Shown here: positions 19,243 through 27,570 of the stretch, piece after piece
Layout: each line of letters starts with the position of its first letter
Numbering within the stretch: position 1 is the stretch's first letter
Assembly: GCA_020002265.1 (NCBI GenBank)
Contig: CP048228.1
Coordinates: 620,001-684,000, forward strand
Source: Anaplasmataceae bacterium AB001_6
GTDB lineage: Bacteria > Pseudomonadota > Alphaproteobacteria > Rickettsiales > Anaplasmataceae
DNA: 64,000 nucleotides
Direction of reading: 5' to 3'
Notes under the pieces: generated by a model
Told to the model about the DNA's origin: nothing
What the model saw: the letters and a program-made list of their open reading frames with translations, nothing else
Database searches by the model: none
Position numbers and translations under genes: made by a program

Positions 19243-19863
19243 TTAACTAGATAACTTATCTATAACTTTATCAATTATCCCATAATCCTTAGATTCTTCA
19301 GCAGTCATGAAATAATCCCTCTCCATGTCTCTATGGATTCTATCTATATCTTGTCCTGTATGGTCTTCATAAATCTTATTCAATTTTTTCTTTGTTCTAA
19401 TTATATATTCAGCATGTATTTGAATATCAGTTGCTTGTCCCTGATAACCTCCCGAAGGTTGGTGTATCATAATGCTAGCATTAGGTAGCGCATATCTCAT
19501 TCCTTTTGCACCACCAGCCAAAAGAAGAGAAGCAGCTGAGGCAGCTTGACCTATACAATAGGTAGCTACTTTAGGTTTTATATATTGCATAGTATCGTAT
19601 ATAGCTAATCCAGCAGTTACCACCCCTCCTGGAGAATTTATATACATTGATATAGATTTTTCAGAATTCTCTGATGCCAAAAACAACAATTGTGCAATAA
19701 TCAAACTAGACATCTCATCCATTATGGCGCCTGTAATAAATATTATTCTATCTTTTAACAATCTAGAATAAATATCATAGGACCTTTCTCCTTTTGAAGT
19801 TTGTTCAACAACTATTGGAACAAGAGCAGAATTCACATTCAAAGTATTATCATCAAAAATCAT
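19243..19863 (-). CDS. clpP: ATP-dependent Clp protease proteolytic subunit
   Basis: The serine protease of the ClpXP machine, 206 residues. The nucleophile is S109 in [14 protein letters not shown] and the catalytic His is H134 in IMIHQPSGG; the third residue lies near the C-terminus (DYGIIDKVI). The oxyanion-region SPGGVV is at 77-82. The N-terminus [21 protein letters not shown] shows the short propeptide and conserved start of the mature chain. It lies 15 bases downstream of tig and 20 upstream of clpX. No sign of damage. Confidence 0.97.
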   Translation of the reverse strand: MIFDDNTLNVNSALVPIVVEQTSKGERSYDIYSRLLKDRIIFITGAIMDEMSSLIIAQLLFLASENSEKSISMYINSPGGVVTAGLAIYDTMQYIKPKVATYCIGQAASAASLLLAGGAKGMRYALPNASIMIHQPSGGYQGQATDIQIHAEYIIRTKKKLNKIYEDHTGQDIDRIHRDMERDYFMTAEESKDYGIIDKVIDKLSS

Positions 19864-19878
19864 ATCGTAACCTCTAAA

Positions 19879-21201
19879 TTAATTACCAGTCGGAATATCT
19901 TGCATTGTATTAATCAATTGTTCATTTTCTATTATTTTAATAACAGTTTTTAGATGATCAAAAACTTTACTTTCTAAAACTTCATTTCGCAACTCAATCA
20001 TCATTGCAGGATTAGTCTTTGATTTTTCAATAAACCATCTAATTTGCTGAATATTTCCTCCATAGGTTTCAAATAATCTATTACTGCAATCTTCATCACT
20101 AACTTTAATATTCTCTTTATCAGCAATTTCAATAAGAAAAGTTGCTAATTTTATGTTATCAGTAGCCATTTTCGAAAGCTGTTCTTCATCATTATCCTTA
20201 TAGATATTTTTTAGCTTACTCTTTTCCAGATCAATAATATGATTTGCCGTCTTTAGCTCAATAGAATTTTGAATAATCTCATAAAGTAAGTCTCGCAATT
20301 TATCATCTTGTAGAGTCAAAAAACGCTTCTCATACATTTTCTTTATTTCTTCTTTTATTTCTTTCAAAGAATTTTTATTTAACTTCTTCAAAAGAGAAGC
20401 TTCATCTTGGACAGGGCAGGCTTTTTTAATTTTTTTTACTGTAATATCAAAAAATGCTTCCTTCCCAGCTAAATATATCTCTCTATAATCGCTTGGAAAA
20501 TGAACTTTTATCTGTTTAGTATTTCCTACTGACATTTCAATCATACCGTCCTCAAGGTCTTTAATGAGCTTCCCTGAACCCAGCATAATTTCCATATCGC
20601 GAAAATTAGCTTTTTTAAAACGTTTCTTTATTCCATTGATGAGAAAATAACCTTCACCATCGATGATTAACACATCATTTTTTTTTGCCCCATATCCATT
20701 TTCTGAATCTATATAATCAAAGATCTTATTTTTGATGTCTTCTAAATATTCATCTATGAGTGAGTCACTAGGAATATATTTGTCACATTTCACCTCTATC
20801 TCTGATAAATTAGGAACCTTTATTTTTTCAGTGTAAGAAAAAGAGACATCAAATTCTATATCTTTGCTTCCCATCTCTGAAACAAGTAAATTGTTTATAG
20901 ATACATTAGTTACATTAGTTATTGTAGAATCAATATTGCAAACATCTCTAGATATAGAATTTATTAATTCATTCTCAAAAGTCGAAAATAATTTGCGCTT
21001 TTTAGTTTTTGTAAGATCTTTAGAATTTTTGGATATAGTTCTATCAATAGCATATTTATTAAATTCTTCATTAATTTTATCTTTAGAAAAAATTACATGA
21101 ATTGTTCTAGCAAATTCATCATCACTGACTATAGAATAGTCAAAAATAAATTTTCCTGAATCACAAATAGAAAAATCTTGGGCATTAATCGAAGTTTCCA
21201 C
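19879..21201 (-). CDS. tig: Trigger factor (divergent N-terminal domain)
   Basis: A ribosome-associated folding chaperone, here 440 residues, within the normal 430-450 range. The FKBP-like PPIase domain is visible around residues 165-245 (NDVLIIDGEGYFLING, MLGSGKLIKDLEDGMIEMSVG, FPSDYREIYLAGKEAFF). The long helical C-terminal domain follows. The N-terminal ribosome-docking signature, normally G-F-R-x-G-K-x-P, is not recognisable; a lysine-rich stretch (SKDLTKTKKRKLF) is in its place. Synteny with clpP and clpX makes the identification secure. tRNA-Leu lies 33 bases upstream on the same strand. Confidence 0.9.
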   Translation of the reverse strand: METSINAQDFSICDSGKFIFDYSIVSDDEFARTIHVIFSKDKINEEFNKYAIDRTISKNSKDLTKTKKRKLFSTFENELINSISRDVCNIDSTITNVTNVSINNLLVSEMGSKDIEFDVSFSYTEKIKVPNLSEIEVKCDKYIPSDSLIDEYLEDIKNKIFDYIDSENGYGAKKNDVLIIDGEGYFLINGIKKRFKKANFRDMEIMLGSGKLIKDLEDGMIEMSVGNTKQIKVHFPSDYREIYLAGKEAFFDITVKKIKKACPVQDEASLLKKLNKNSLKEIKEEIKKMYEKRFLTLQDDKLRDLLYEIIQNSIELKTANHIIDLEKSKLKNIYKDNDEEQLSKMATDNIKLATFLIEIADKENIKVSDEDCSNRLFETYGGNIQQIRWFIEKSKTNPAMMIELRNEVLESKVFDHLKTVIKIIENEQLINTMQDIPTGN

Positions 21202-21234
21202 AATAAAATCTGTTATCTAAATAAAATAAAAAAA

Positions 21235-21314
21235 TACGGATGGAGGGACTTGAACCCCCATGATCTCTCACTAGGACCTAAACCTAGCGCGTATACCAAT
21301 TCCGCCACATCCGC
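21235..21314 (-). tRNA. tRNA-Leu (anticodon UAG)
   Basis: Read on the minus strand, the 80-base gene starts GCGGATG and ends CATCCGT plus discriminator A, forming a seven-pair acceptor stem whose first pair is a G-U wobble. The D-arm region GGCGGAATTGGTATACGC has the class II type loop. The anticodon stem CTAGG/CCTAG encloses loop TTTAGGT, so the anticodon is UAG, reading CUN leucine codons. The variable arm is short for leucine, and the T-arm GGGGGTTCAAGTCCCTC contains the standard TTCAA. No 3' CCA is encoded. Confidence 0.95.
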
Positions 21315-21429
21315 AAAACAATCTTAGACTGAATAACGTAATCAATTCAGTACAGCATATTACTATCAGATAGAAGCGTGAATGTAAAGATTCTGACTAT
21401 CATTTAAAGTAAATAAAATAAGCTTTCAG

Positions 21430-21678
21430 TCAACTTAAGTCGAGCTTTAATATACATTCTGATATTCTTCTATTAATCTCATTTAAGCGTTGATTTTTCT
21501 TTATTAACAATGAAATTAATTTTACTGTTAAGTCATAATGCTTATCTTTCGTGCTATATTTTATATCACCAAGTTCGTCATTGATATCATTTATTATTTT
21601 TTCAAGTTCACATATATCCTCTTCTCTGCATTCAAGAGTGTAACTAAAGCCGCTAATATTAACATCTTTAATAGGCAT
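21430..21678 (-). CDS. zapA: Cell division protein ZapA-like
   Basis: The 82-residue protein matches ZapA in size and layout: an N-terminal beta strand region (VNISGFSYTLECREED) with the family's pattern of ligand-like G-x-x-Y-x-L-x-C, followed by helices (ICELEKIINDINDELGDI, LTVKLISLLIKKNQRLNEINRRI). ZapA bundles FtsZ filaments at the division ring. It is third in ftsB > coiled-coil > zapA with gaps of ten and three bases, which supports a division role. The next gene downstream is tRNA-Leu, 115 bases on. Confidence 0.8.
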   Translation of the reverse strand: MPIKDVNISGFSYTLECREEDICELEKIINDINDELGDIKYSTKDKHYDLTVKLISLLIKKNQRLNEINRRISECILKLDLS

Positions 21679-21681
21679 GAA

Positions 21682-21903
21682 TTACTCTTCAATAACTTCC
21701 ATAATCTTCTGTATATTTTCCATCAAATTTAAAACATCCATCATCACATCATCTAATAAATTTTGCTTTTCCCGCAAAAGATTCTCTAATCTAGTTACAT
21801 CTTCACGTATTCGTGAAATATCTATATTTTTTTTACGACGCTCAAATAAATGAAAATCAATTCTTTTATCAAGATCATCCAATAAATTTTTGTTATTAAT
21901 CAT
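21682..21903 (-). CDS. Small coiled-coil protein between ftsB and zapA
   Basis: A 73-residue, highly charged helical protein with heptad-like spacing over most of its length (ISRIREDVTRLENLLREKQN, LLDDVMMDVLNLMENIQKIM). No signal peptide or membrane segment. It resembles the small coiled-coil proteins (DUF4164 type) that I recall sitting next to zapA in other alphaproteobacteria, so a role with ZapA/FtsZ is plausible from position. Spacing of ten bases to ftsB and three to zapA implies one mRNA. The function is not established. Confidence 0.65.
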   Translation of the reverse strand: MINNKNLLDDLDKRIDFHLFERRKKNIDISRIREDVTRLENLLREKQNLLDDVMMDVLNLMENIQKIMEVIEE

Positions 21904-21913
21904 TTAACAAATT

Positions 21914-22228
21914 TCAATCTTCAGACACAAATATCATATATTCATCCTTATCGGAATAACCAAGGTACTTTTTAGAAAACAATTCAAGTAACTCTAAATC
22001 TTCTTCTTGCATATACATGCTCTTCATAGCACTTATTTCTCTGATTAAGTCATCTTTTTTGCTTGATAATCTGATTATAGTATCTTCCATATCTATAATT
22101 TCTTCTGATAATTCATATAAGCTAAATATATTTTTTGATCCCAAAAATAAATTACACAAAAAATATACAAGTAATAAAAAAATTATAAAAAAGCCAAAAT
22201 TTAAAACATAATCACGTTTCAGATACAT
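21914..22228 (-). CDS. ftsB: Septum formation initiator, FtsB/DivIC family
   Basis: A bitopic division protein of 104 residues: a short cytoplasmic N-terminus (MYLKRDYV), one membrane segment at about 10-30 (NFGFFIIFLLLVYFLCNLFLG), then a periplasmic coiled coil (ELSEEIIDMEDTIIRLSSKKDDLIREI) and a short tail. This is the FtsB/DivIC topology; the partner FtsL is not in the window. In many alphaproteobacteria ftsB sits next to pdhA-pdhB. Here it is divergent from pdhB across 201 bases, and pdhA is absent, which looks like a remnant of that gene order. Confidence 0.8.
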   Translation of the reverse strand: MYLKRDYVLNFGFFIIFLLLVYFLCNLFLGSKNIFSLYELSEEIIDMEDTIIRLSSKKDDLIREISAMKSMYMQEEDLELLELFSKKYLGYSDKDEYMIFVSED

Positions 22229-22429
22229 GTAAAAATATATAGAAGAAATTAAACCAAATTTAAATGATTAAGTATATAATCTATATCTTCTAAATCAATT
22301 ATCGCATAATCTTTTTTTATTATTGATTAAGATGCATTAATGTGTTAATCAATTATCCTGCTGTCATTAAGCAATTGTATAAAGATAGTTAGCATAATGT
22401 AATAGAAGTAATATTATTGTCATATTTTC

Positions 22430-23419
22430 ATGGTTAAAATTACAGTTAGAGAAGCACTTAATAAAGCACTAGAAGAAGAACTTAGAAGAGATGATAGTGT
22501 TTATGTAATGGGTGAAGAAGTTGCAGAATATCAAGGTGCATATAAAATAACTCAAGATCTATTAGAAAAATTTGGTAATAAGAGGATTATAGATACTCCT
22601 ATATCAGAACATGCTTTCACAGGGTTATCAGTTGGATCAGCATTTGTTGGATTAAGACCAATCGTTGAATTTATGTCATTTAATTTTTCCATGCAAGCTA
22701 TTGATCATATAATAAATTCTGCAACGAAAACATCATATATGTCTGGTGGTAAAATACACTGTCCAATTGTTTTTAGAGGGCCAAATGGCGTTGCGGCGCA
22801 AGTTGCCGCACAACATTCTCAATGCTTTGCATCATGGTATGCACATATTCCAGGATTGGTAGTTATAACTCCCAACAGTGTTCTTGATCACAAAGGTCTT
22901 TTAAAATCAGCTGTACAGTATAACGGACCTGTTATTTTTCTAGAACATGAATTATTGTATGGTATAAGCGAAGAAGTAAATGAAAAAGATTTTGAAAATG
23001 AGAATTTTACTATCCCAATAGGAGAAGCAAAAATATTACAAGAAGGAAATGATATAACAATTGTATCTTTCTCTATGGGCGTAAAGTATGCTTTAGAATC
23101 AGCAAAAATATTAGAAAAAGAACATAATATAAACGCTGAAGTAATTGATCTTAGAACAATACACCCTCTCGACACTGAAACATTATTAAAAAGTGTAAAA
23201 AAGACCAATAGAATTATTTCAATAGAAGAAGGATGGTCTCGACACGGAATAGGCGCTGAAATATCTGCAATAATTAATGAAAAAGCTTTTGATTATCTAG
23301 ATGCTCCATGCATGCGAGCTTCAGGACTAAACGTCCCTATGCCCTACGCAAAAAATCTAGAAAAAATGGCTTTACCGATAACGGACTCAATAATCTCAAA
23401 AATATTGAAATCTTTCTAA
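22430..23419 (+). CDS. pdhB: Pyruvate dehydrogenase E1 component, beta subunit
   Basis: Forms the alpha2-beta2 E1 of the pyruvate dehydrogenase complex, making acetyl groups for the TCA cycle. The 329 residues show the transketolase-like beta chain: [30 protein letters not shown] (cofactor-binding Glu), [40 protein letters not shown] and [16 protein letters not shown]. Unlike many free-living alphaproteobacteria there is no N-terminal lipoyl domain, as in other Rickettsiales. The alpha subunit and E2 of this complex are outside the window. Convergent with dps. Confidence 0.95.
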   Translation: MVKITVREALNKALEEELRRDDSVYVMGEEVAEYQGAYKITQDLLEKFGNKRIIDTPISEHAFTGLSVGSAFVGLRPIVEFMSFNFSMQAIDHIINSATKTSYMSGGKIHCPIVFRGPNGVAAQVAAQHSQCFASWYAHIPGLVVITPNSVLDHKGLLKSAVQYNGPVIFLEHELLYGISEEVNEKDFENENFTIPIGEAKILQEGNDITIVSFSMGVKYALESAKILEKEHNINAEVIDLRTIHPLDTETLLKSVKKTNRIISIEEGWSRHGIGAEISAIINEKAFDYLDAPCMRASGLNVPMPYAKNLEKMALPITDSIISKILKSF

Positions 23420-23431
23420 TTCGATAATATT

Positions 23432-23455
23432 AATAAAAAAGAATAATTTTTTATT
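23432..23455. terminator. Bidirectional A/T-rich terminator between pdhB and dps
   Basis: Perfect inverted repeat AATAAAAAA (23432-23440) and TTTTTTATT (23447-23455) around the six-base loop GAATAA. The A-tract and T-tract arms give a U-run on either strand. It overlaps the dps stop and lies 13 bases after the pdhB stop, in a convergent junction. Stability is low because the stem is all A-T. Confidence 0.5.
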
Positions 23456-23864
23456 CCAAAGATTTTGATATCATCCAAGTGTGTTCATCTAATTTTGACA
23501 GCAAGCTAATCATCAAATCTTCTGATACCAGGTTTAATTTATTATTCTCTTTGTTAGATAATAAATTAATTATCATAATTGACACTTTCTTGTAAGAAGA
23601 AAGTAGATCCTTTAACATATCTTGTGCATTTATATATTTGTTATAAGATAAAGAGCTATTTTTAGCATAATAATCAAAATTAGAATCTATACTACCCTCT
23701 TCAAAAACTATTCTTTCAGCTATTTTATCAATTGATTTAAATATTTCATCATAATATCCCTCTAACATCTTATGATAATTAAAAAAATTCTCTCCAGATA
23801 TATTCCAGTGATAAAATTGTAATTTTTGGCCTAAAGCAAAAACATGTACAAAAACATTCTTCAT
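23451..23864 (-). CDS. dps: Dps/ferritin-like protein
   Basis: Stores iron and protects DNA from peroxide as a dodecamer. The four-helix Dps core is clear: FALGQKLQFYHWNISGENFF, HKMLEGYYDEIFKSIDKIAERI (inter-subunit ferroxidase ligands His, Asp and Glu in the family pattern), then two further helices ending LLSKLDEHTWMISKSLE. I use the ATG at 23864, giving 137 residues. An ATG at 23903 adds a hydrophobic 13-residue leader that the family lacks. The DNA-binding Lys-rich N-terminal tail of E. coli Dps is absent, so DNA binding is uncertain. 77 bases separate it from the pgk stop upstream. Confidence 0.82.
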   Translation of the reverse strand: MKNVFVHVFALGQKLQFYHWNISGENFFNYHKMLEGYYDEIFKSIDKIAERIVFEEGSIDSNFDYYAKNSSLSYNKYINAQDMLKDLLSSYKKVSIMIINLLSNKENNKLNLVSEDLMISLLSKLDEHTWMISKSLE

Positions 23865-23941
23865 AAAACAAAAACAATAAAATATATAAATAAAGTAATT
23901 CAATATAGTAACGTTAATCTCAATATAAAAAAAGCAACTAA

Positions 23942-25114
23942 TTATTTATTTATCGCATCTAAACCCACTAAACCTTTTCCCTTAAACCACTGCAGAAATG
24001 CACTTCCTGCCGTAGATGTATAAGAAAAACCATTAGCATAATTTTTCACAGCATTTAATGTATCTCCCCCGCCAATTACACTATATATACTACCTTTATT
24101 CGTCAAATTAAATATTTTCTCCGCAATTCTAAAAGTAGAATGTGAATACTTCTTATTTTCATAAAAACCAATTGGACCAGACCAAATGACACAATCACTT
24201 TCATCTAAAATATTTTCTATTTGAATTATAGAAGCAGGACCAAGATCTAATATCATATGATTTTCTGTAATACTCATAATATCAGAGACATATGCATAAT
24301 CGGAATTTATATCAGCAGAAGTAACACAATCTTGAGGCAAAATTAATTTTTCATCAGTTAAATTAAATTTAACATCTAAATCATTTTCTATTAAAGATTT
24401 TTGAACATTATATCCCTTATGATGAAGAATAGTGTTAGCTACTGCTCCCCCTAAAATTATATTAGAGATGTTGTTACTACAGGACAATATATCCATTTTA
24501 GAAGATATTTTAGAGCCTCCAATAATTAAACATATTTTTTTGAAATTACCATATAAAATTTTATTTAGATTATTTACCTCATCCATAAGCAAAAGTCCCG
24601 CATATGAATCTAAATATTTAGGCAATCCAATAATGGAACTATGATTTCTATGACAACAAGAAAAGGCATCGTTAACATATATATCTCCTAAAGAAGCAAA
24701 TTTTTGTGAATAATTATCATCATTTAATGTTTCTTCTTTATAAAAGCGGAGATTCTCCAAAAGGGTTACTGAAGAATTAGTTACTTTTGTTAAATGATTT
24801 TTCAAATCATCAAAAATTGAAAAATATACCTTAAATTTATGCTCAAAAAGGACGTTTTGTAATTCTTGAAAAATAACATTTTTAAGACTAAAATTTTCAT
24901 CAAAACCTTTGGGCCTTCCAAAATGACTCAAAAGAACAACTTTGCTTCCTTTTTTTAAGAGATATAATACTGTTTTTAATGATTGAATAATTCTATGATT
25001 ATCTAATATATGTCCATCTTCATTAACAGGCACATTATAATCAACTCGAACAAAAACAACTTTATTATTTAAGTTGTCGCAACTTTCTATACTTCTTAAA
25101 TTGGAATATCTCAT
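23942..25114 (-). CDS. pgk: Phosphoglycerate kinase
   Basis: Interconverts 1,3-bisphosphoglycerate and 3-phosphoglycerate with ADP/ATP. The 390-residue protein has N-terminal VFVRVDYNVPVNEDGHILDNHRI (substrate Asp/Asn and Arg), LLSHFGRPKG, the ENLRF motif, FVNDAFSCCHRNHSS (as YVNDAF), and the C-terminal nucleotide domain ending VIGGGDTLNAV and STAGSAFLQWF. It starts four bases after the gap stop, so gap-pgk is one unit. Other glycolytic enzymes are not in the window, so the flow (gluconeogenic or glycolytic) cannot be judged. Confidence 0.96.
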   Translation of the reverse strand: MRYSNLRSIESCDNLNNKVVFVRVDYNVPVNEDGHILDNHRIIQSLKTVLYLLKKGSKVVLLSHFGRPKGFDENFSLKNVIFQELQNVLFEHKFKVYFSIFDDLKNHLTKVTNSSVTLLENLRFYKEETLNDDNYSQKFASLGDIYVNDAFSCCHRNHSSIIGLPKYLDSYAGLLLMDEVNNLNKILYGNFKKICLIIGGSKISSKMDILSCSNNISNIILGGAVANTILHHKGYNVQKSLIENDLDVKFNLTDEKLILPQDCVTSADINSDYAYVSDIMSITENHMILDLGPASIIQIENILDESDCVIWSGPIGFYENKKYSHSTFRIAEKIFNLTNKGSIYSVIGGGDTLNAVKNYANGFSYTSTAGSAFLQWFKGKGLVGLDAINK

Positions 25115-25118
25115 ATTA

Positions 25119-26129
25119 TCACGCTCTATTTAATAAACCTAATACATCTAACATTCTACAAGAAAAAGCCCATTCATTATCATACCAACATAATATTCGT
25201 ACCGTTTTTCCATTATTAATAACATGAGTTTCATTAACATCATATACTGCACTACATGTATTTCCCATAAAATCAACGGATACTTTTAGATCATTGGAGA
25301 AGCCTAATATTTTTGATAAAACACCTTTACTATACTCATTAAACGCGCTGTGAATATCTGCTATATTGACATCTTTAGCCAAATTAAAAACAGCATCAAT
25401 TAGGGAAATATTAGGAGTGGGTACTCTTATAGCACTGCCACAAATTTTATTTTTTAAATTAGGAAATATTTTAAAAATAGTCTCAGAAGCACCAGTCTTT
25501 GTTGGCACAATGGACATTCCACAAGATCTTGCGCGCCTAAGATCTGTATGACTGTTATCCAATACATTTTGATCATTTGTATAAGAATGTATAGTTGTAA
25601 AATAACCATTAATGATTTTAAAATGTTCTTCTAAAACTTTTATCATTGGAGCCAAACAATTAGTTGTGCAAGATCCAACAGATATTATTTTATCTGTTGA
25701 TTCTATTTGATCATTATTAATACCATAAATAATTGTTCTATCAGCTTCTTTTACAGGTGCAGAAGCAATAACTTTTTTTGCTCCATTTTTAATGTGATTA
25801 AGTAATTTTTCCTTAGAATTAAATCGACCTGAACAATCTAATACAAAATCAATATTATGATCATTCCAAGGTAAATTTGATATATCTCTTTCTCTGGAAT
25901 AATTTATTTTGTTTCCATTAATAATAAGAGTATTATCATCATCTTTCGAGATATCTAAATTTGATATCCCATGAACAGAATCATATTTCAATAAATGTAT
26001 TGCAGTATCAATAGATGAAGGAGTATTTATTGCAATCGAATCTATTGATAAATTTTTTTTATCATCACTAAATATATTTCTTAAAACACATCTACCTATT
26101 CTTCCCAAACCATTTATCGCTATTTTCAT
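25119..26129 (-). CDS. gap: Glyceraldehyde-3-phosphate dehydrogenase
   Basis: NAD(P)-dependent oxidation of glyceraldehyde-3-phosphate, or the reverse. The Rossmann motif INGLGRIGRCVLRN opens the protein; the catalytic cysteine is in SVGSCTTNCLAP, with the catalytic His in HSYTNDQNVLD and the phosphate-binding RRARSCGMSIVPTKTGA. C-terminal WYDNEWAFSCRMLD is typical. I prefer the ATG at 26129 (MKIAINGLG; 336 residues) to the one at 26147, because family members start there. The pgk gene follows by four bases. About 90 bases separate it from the glmU stop upstream on the same strand. Confidence 0.96.
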   Translation of the reverse strand: MKIAINGLGRIGRCVLRNIFSDDKKNLSIDSIAINTPSSIDTAIHLLKYDSVHGISNLDISKDDDNTLIINGNKINYSRERDISNLPWNDHNIDFVLDCSGRFNSKEKLLNHIKNGAKKVIASAPVKEADRTIIYGINNDQIESTDKIISVGSCTTNCLAPMIKVLEEHFKIINGYFTTIHSYTNDQNVLDNSHTDLRRARSCGMSIVPTKTGASETIFKIFPNLKNKICGSAIRVPTPNISLIDAVFNLAKDVNIADIHSAFNEYSKGVLSKILGFSNDLKVSVDFMGNTCSAVYDVNETHVINNGKTVRILCWYDNEWAFSCRMLDVLGLLNRA

Positions 26130-26220
26130 CAATTCAGCACTTAACATAAAATTAATAACTTGCTAAGTGTATAATAAAATCTCCTTATTGACCAGATAAT
26201 TTGATCTTATAAAATTGAAA

Positions 26221-27531
26221 TCAAAAATTAATTTTTACTCTATTAATTTTCGTATATTCAGTACCTCTTGTAACGAAAAAACAGTCTGTATCAATATTTT
26301 TTCTAATAACACTGGAAGCTCCTGTCTTAACATTATCACCAATTTCTAAAGGAGCAACAATAGAATTATTTGCACCAATAAAAACATTGTTCCCAACTTT
26401 AATAACAGATTTTTTCACACCATTATAATTACAAAAAATTGTTCCTGCACCAATATTACAATGCATACCAATAATAGCATCTCCAATATAGGTCAGATGT
26501 TTGATTTTTGTTTCTGGCCCTATAACACTTCTGTTAATTTCAACAAAACAACCAATGTGAGAATTTTGCTTTAAATGTGACCCTCCTTTTACATAAGCGT
26601 AAGGCCCCACTATTGTTCCAGGGTCTATTTTGGTATTTTCTAAGTGTGAAAAAGATTGAATCACAACACCAGATCCTACTATAACACCCACCCCAATATA
26701 AGTATTTGGAAAAATTGTAACATCTTTAGCAATTTTTGCATCTAAAGAAACATATGAAGTCGCAGAATCAATAAAGACAACCCCTTTATTCATTAAATCT
26801 TCCTTTAAATTCATTTGTAAAATCTTATCAGCTTCTGCTAATTCTTTTTGACTATTAACTCCACAAGCTTCATTTGGATCAATATTAATACTTAATATTT
26901 TGCCATTTTTTTGCGCTATTATATTGACTATATCTGTCAAATAATATTCTTTCTTCTTATTATTATTTTCAATATGGGTAATATTATCAAACAGAACAGA
27001 TCTTTTAAAAATACAAACTCCTGAATTAGCTACAAAATTTCCAGTATTATTGAAATATCCGTCTTCTCCATATTCTAATATACTATCTACAAATCCACAT
27101 TCATTATGTAAAACTCTTCCATACATATGCTCACCTTTTGGCATAAACGAAAGTAATGACATATCAACTTTTTTTGAAGCAGTTAAATCAATTAAATGCA
27201 AAAGAGTAGAAACTTTTATCATTGGTGTATCAGCATATAAAACAAGAACCATGTCACTACTAATATGTGGAATTGCCATATGAACAGCATGTGCTGTTCC
27301 TAATTTCTCTTTTTGATTAGCATATTTAATTTTACTTGATTGCTTAAAATAGGTTGATAAATCTGTTTTAAAATCTTTAACAATAATTATGTTATCAGGA
27401 TTTAAATCATTTGCGGTCTTAACAACATGATTTATTAATGTAAAACCTGCTAATTTATGTAAAACTTTAGGACAAGAGCTTTTCATTCTCTTTCCTTCCC
27501 CTGAAGCGAGTATAACTATATCTAAACTCAT
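26221..27531 (-). CDS. glmU: Bifunctional GlmU: GlcN-1-P acetyltransferase / GlcNAc-1-P uridyltransferase
   Basis: Makes UDP-GlcNAc, the precursor of lipid II and lipid A. The N-terminal uridyltransferase half has ILASGEGKRMKSSCPKVLHKL (the G-x-G-x-R-M-x-S-x-x-P-K motif), LGTAHAV and YADTPM. The C-terminal left-handed beta-helix shows hexapeptide repeats (IGVGVIVGSGVVI, IGDAIIGMHCNIGAGTIFCN) and the acetyl-CoA end region FIGANNSIVAPLEIGDN. The length of 436 is slightly short of E. coli (456). With murG, uppS and rodA in the window it supports a working lipid II pathway. Confidence 0.94.
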   Translation of the reverse strand: MSLDIVILASGEGKRMKSSCPKVLHKLAGFTLINHVVKTANDLNPDNIIIVKDFKTDLSTYFKQSSKIKYANQKEKLGTAHAVHMAIPHISSDMVLVLYADTPMIKVSTLLHLIDLTASKKVDMSLLSFMPKGEHMYGRVLHNECGFVDSILEYGEDGYFNNTGNFVANSGVCIFKRSVLFDNITHIENNNKKKEYYLTDIVNIIAQKNGKILSINIDPNEACGVNSQKELAEADKILQMNLKEDLMNKGVVFIDSATSYVSLDAKIAKDVTIFPNTYIGVGVIVGSGVVIQSFSHLENTKIDPGTIVGPYAYVKGGSHLKQNSHIGCFVEINRSVIGPETKIKHLTYIGDAIIGMHCNIGAGTIFCNYNGVKKSVIKVGNNVFIGANNSIVAPLEIGDNVKTGASSVIRKNIDTDCFFVTRGTEYTKINRVKINF

Positions 27532-27570
27532 ATTTTTAAAACCACTGAATATTAATATATATAATGAATC

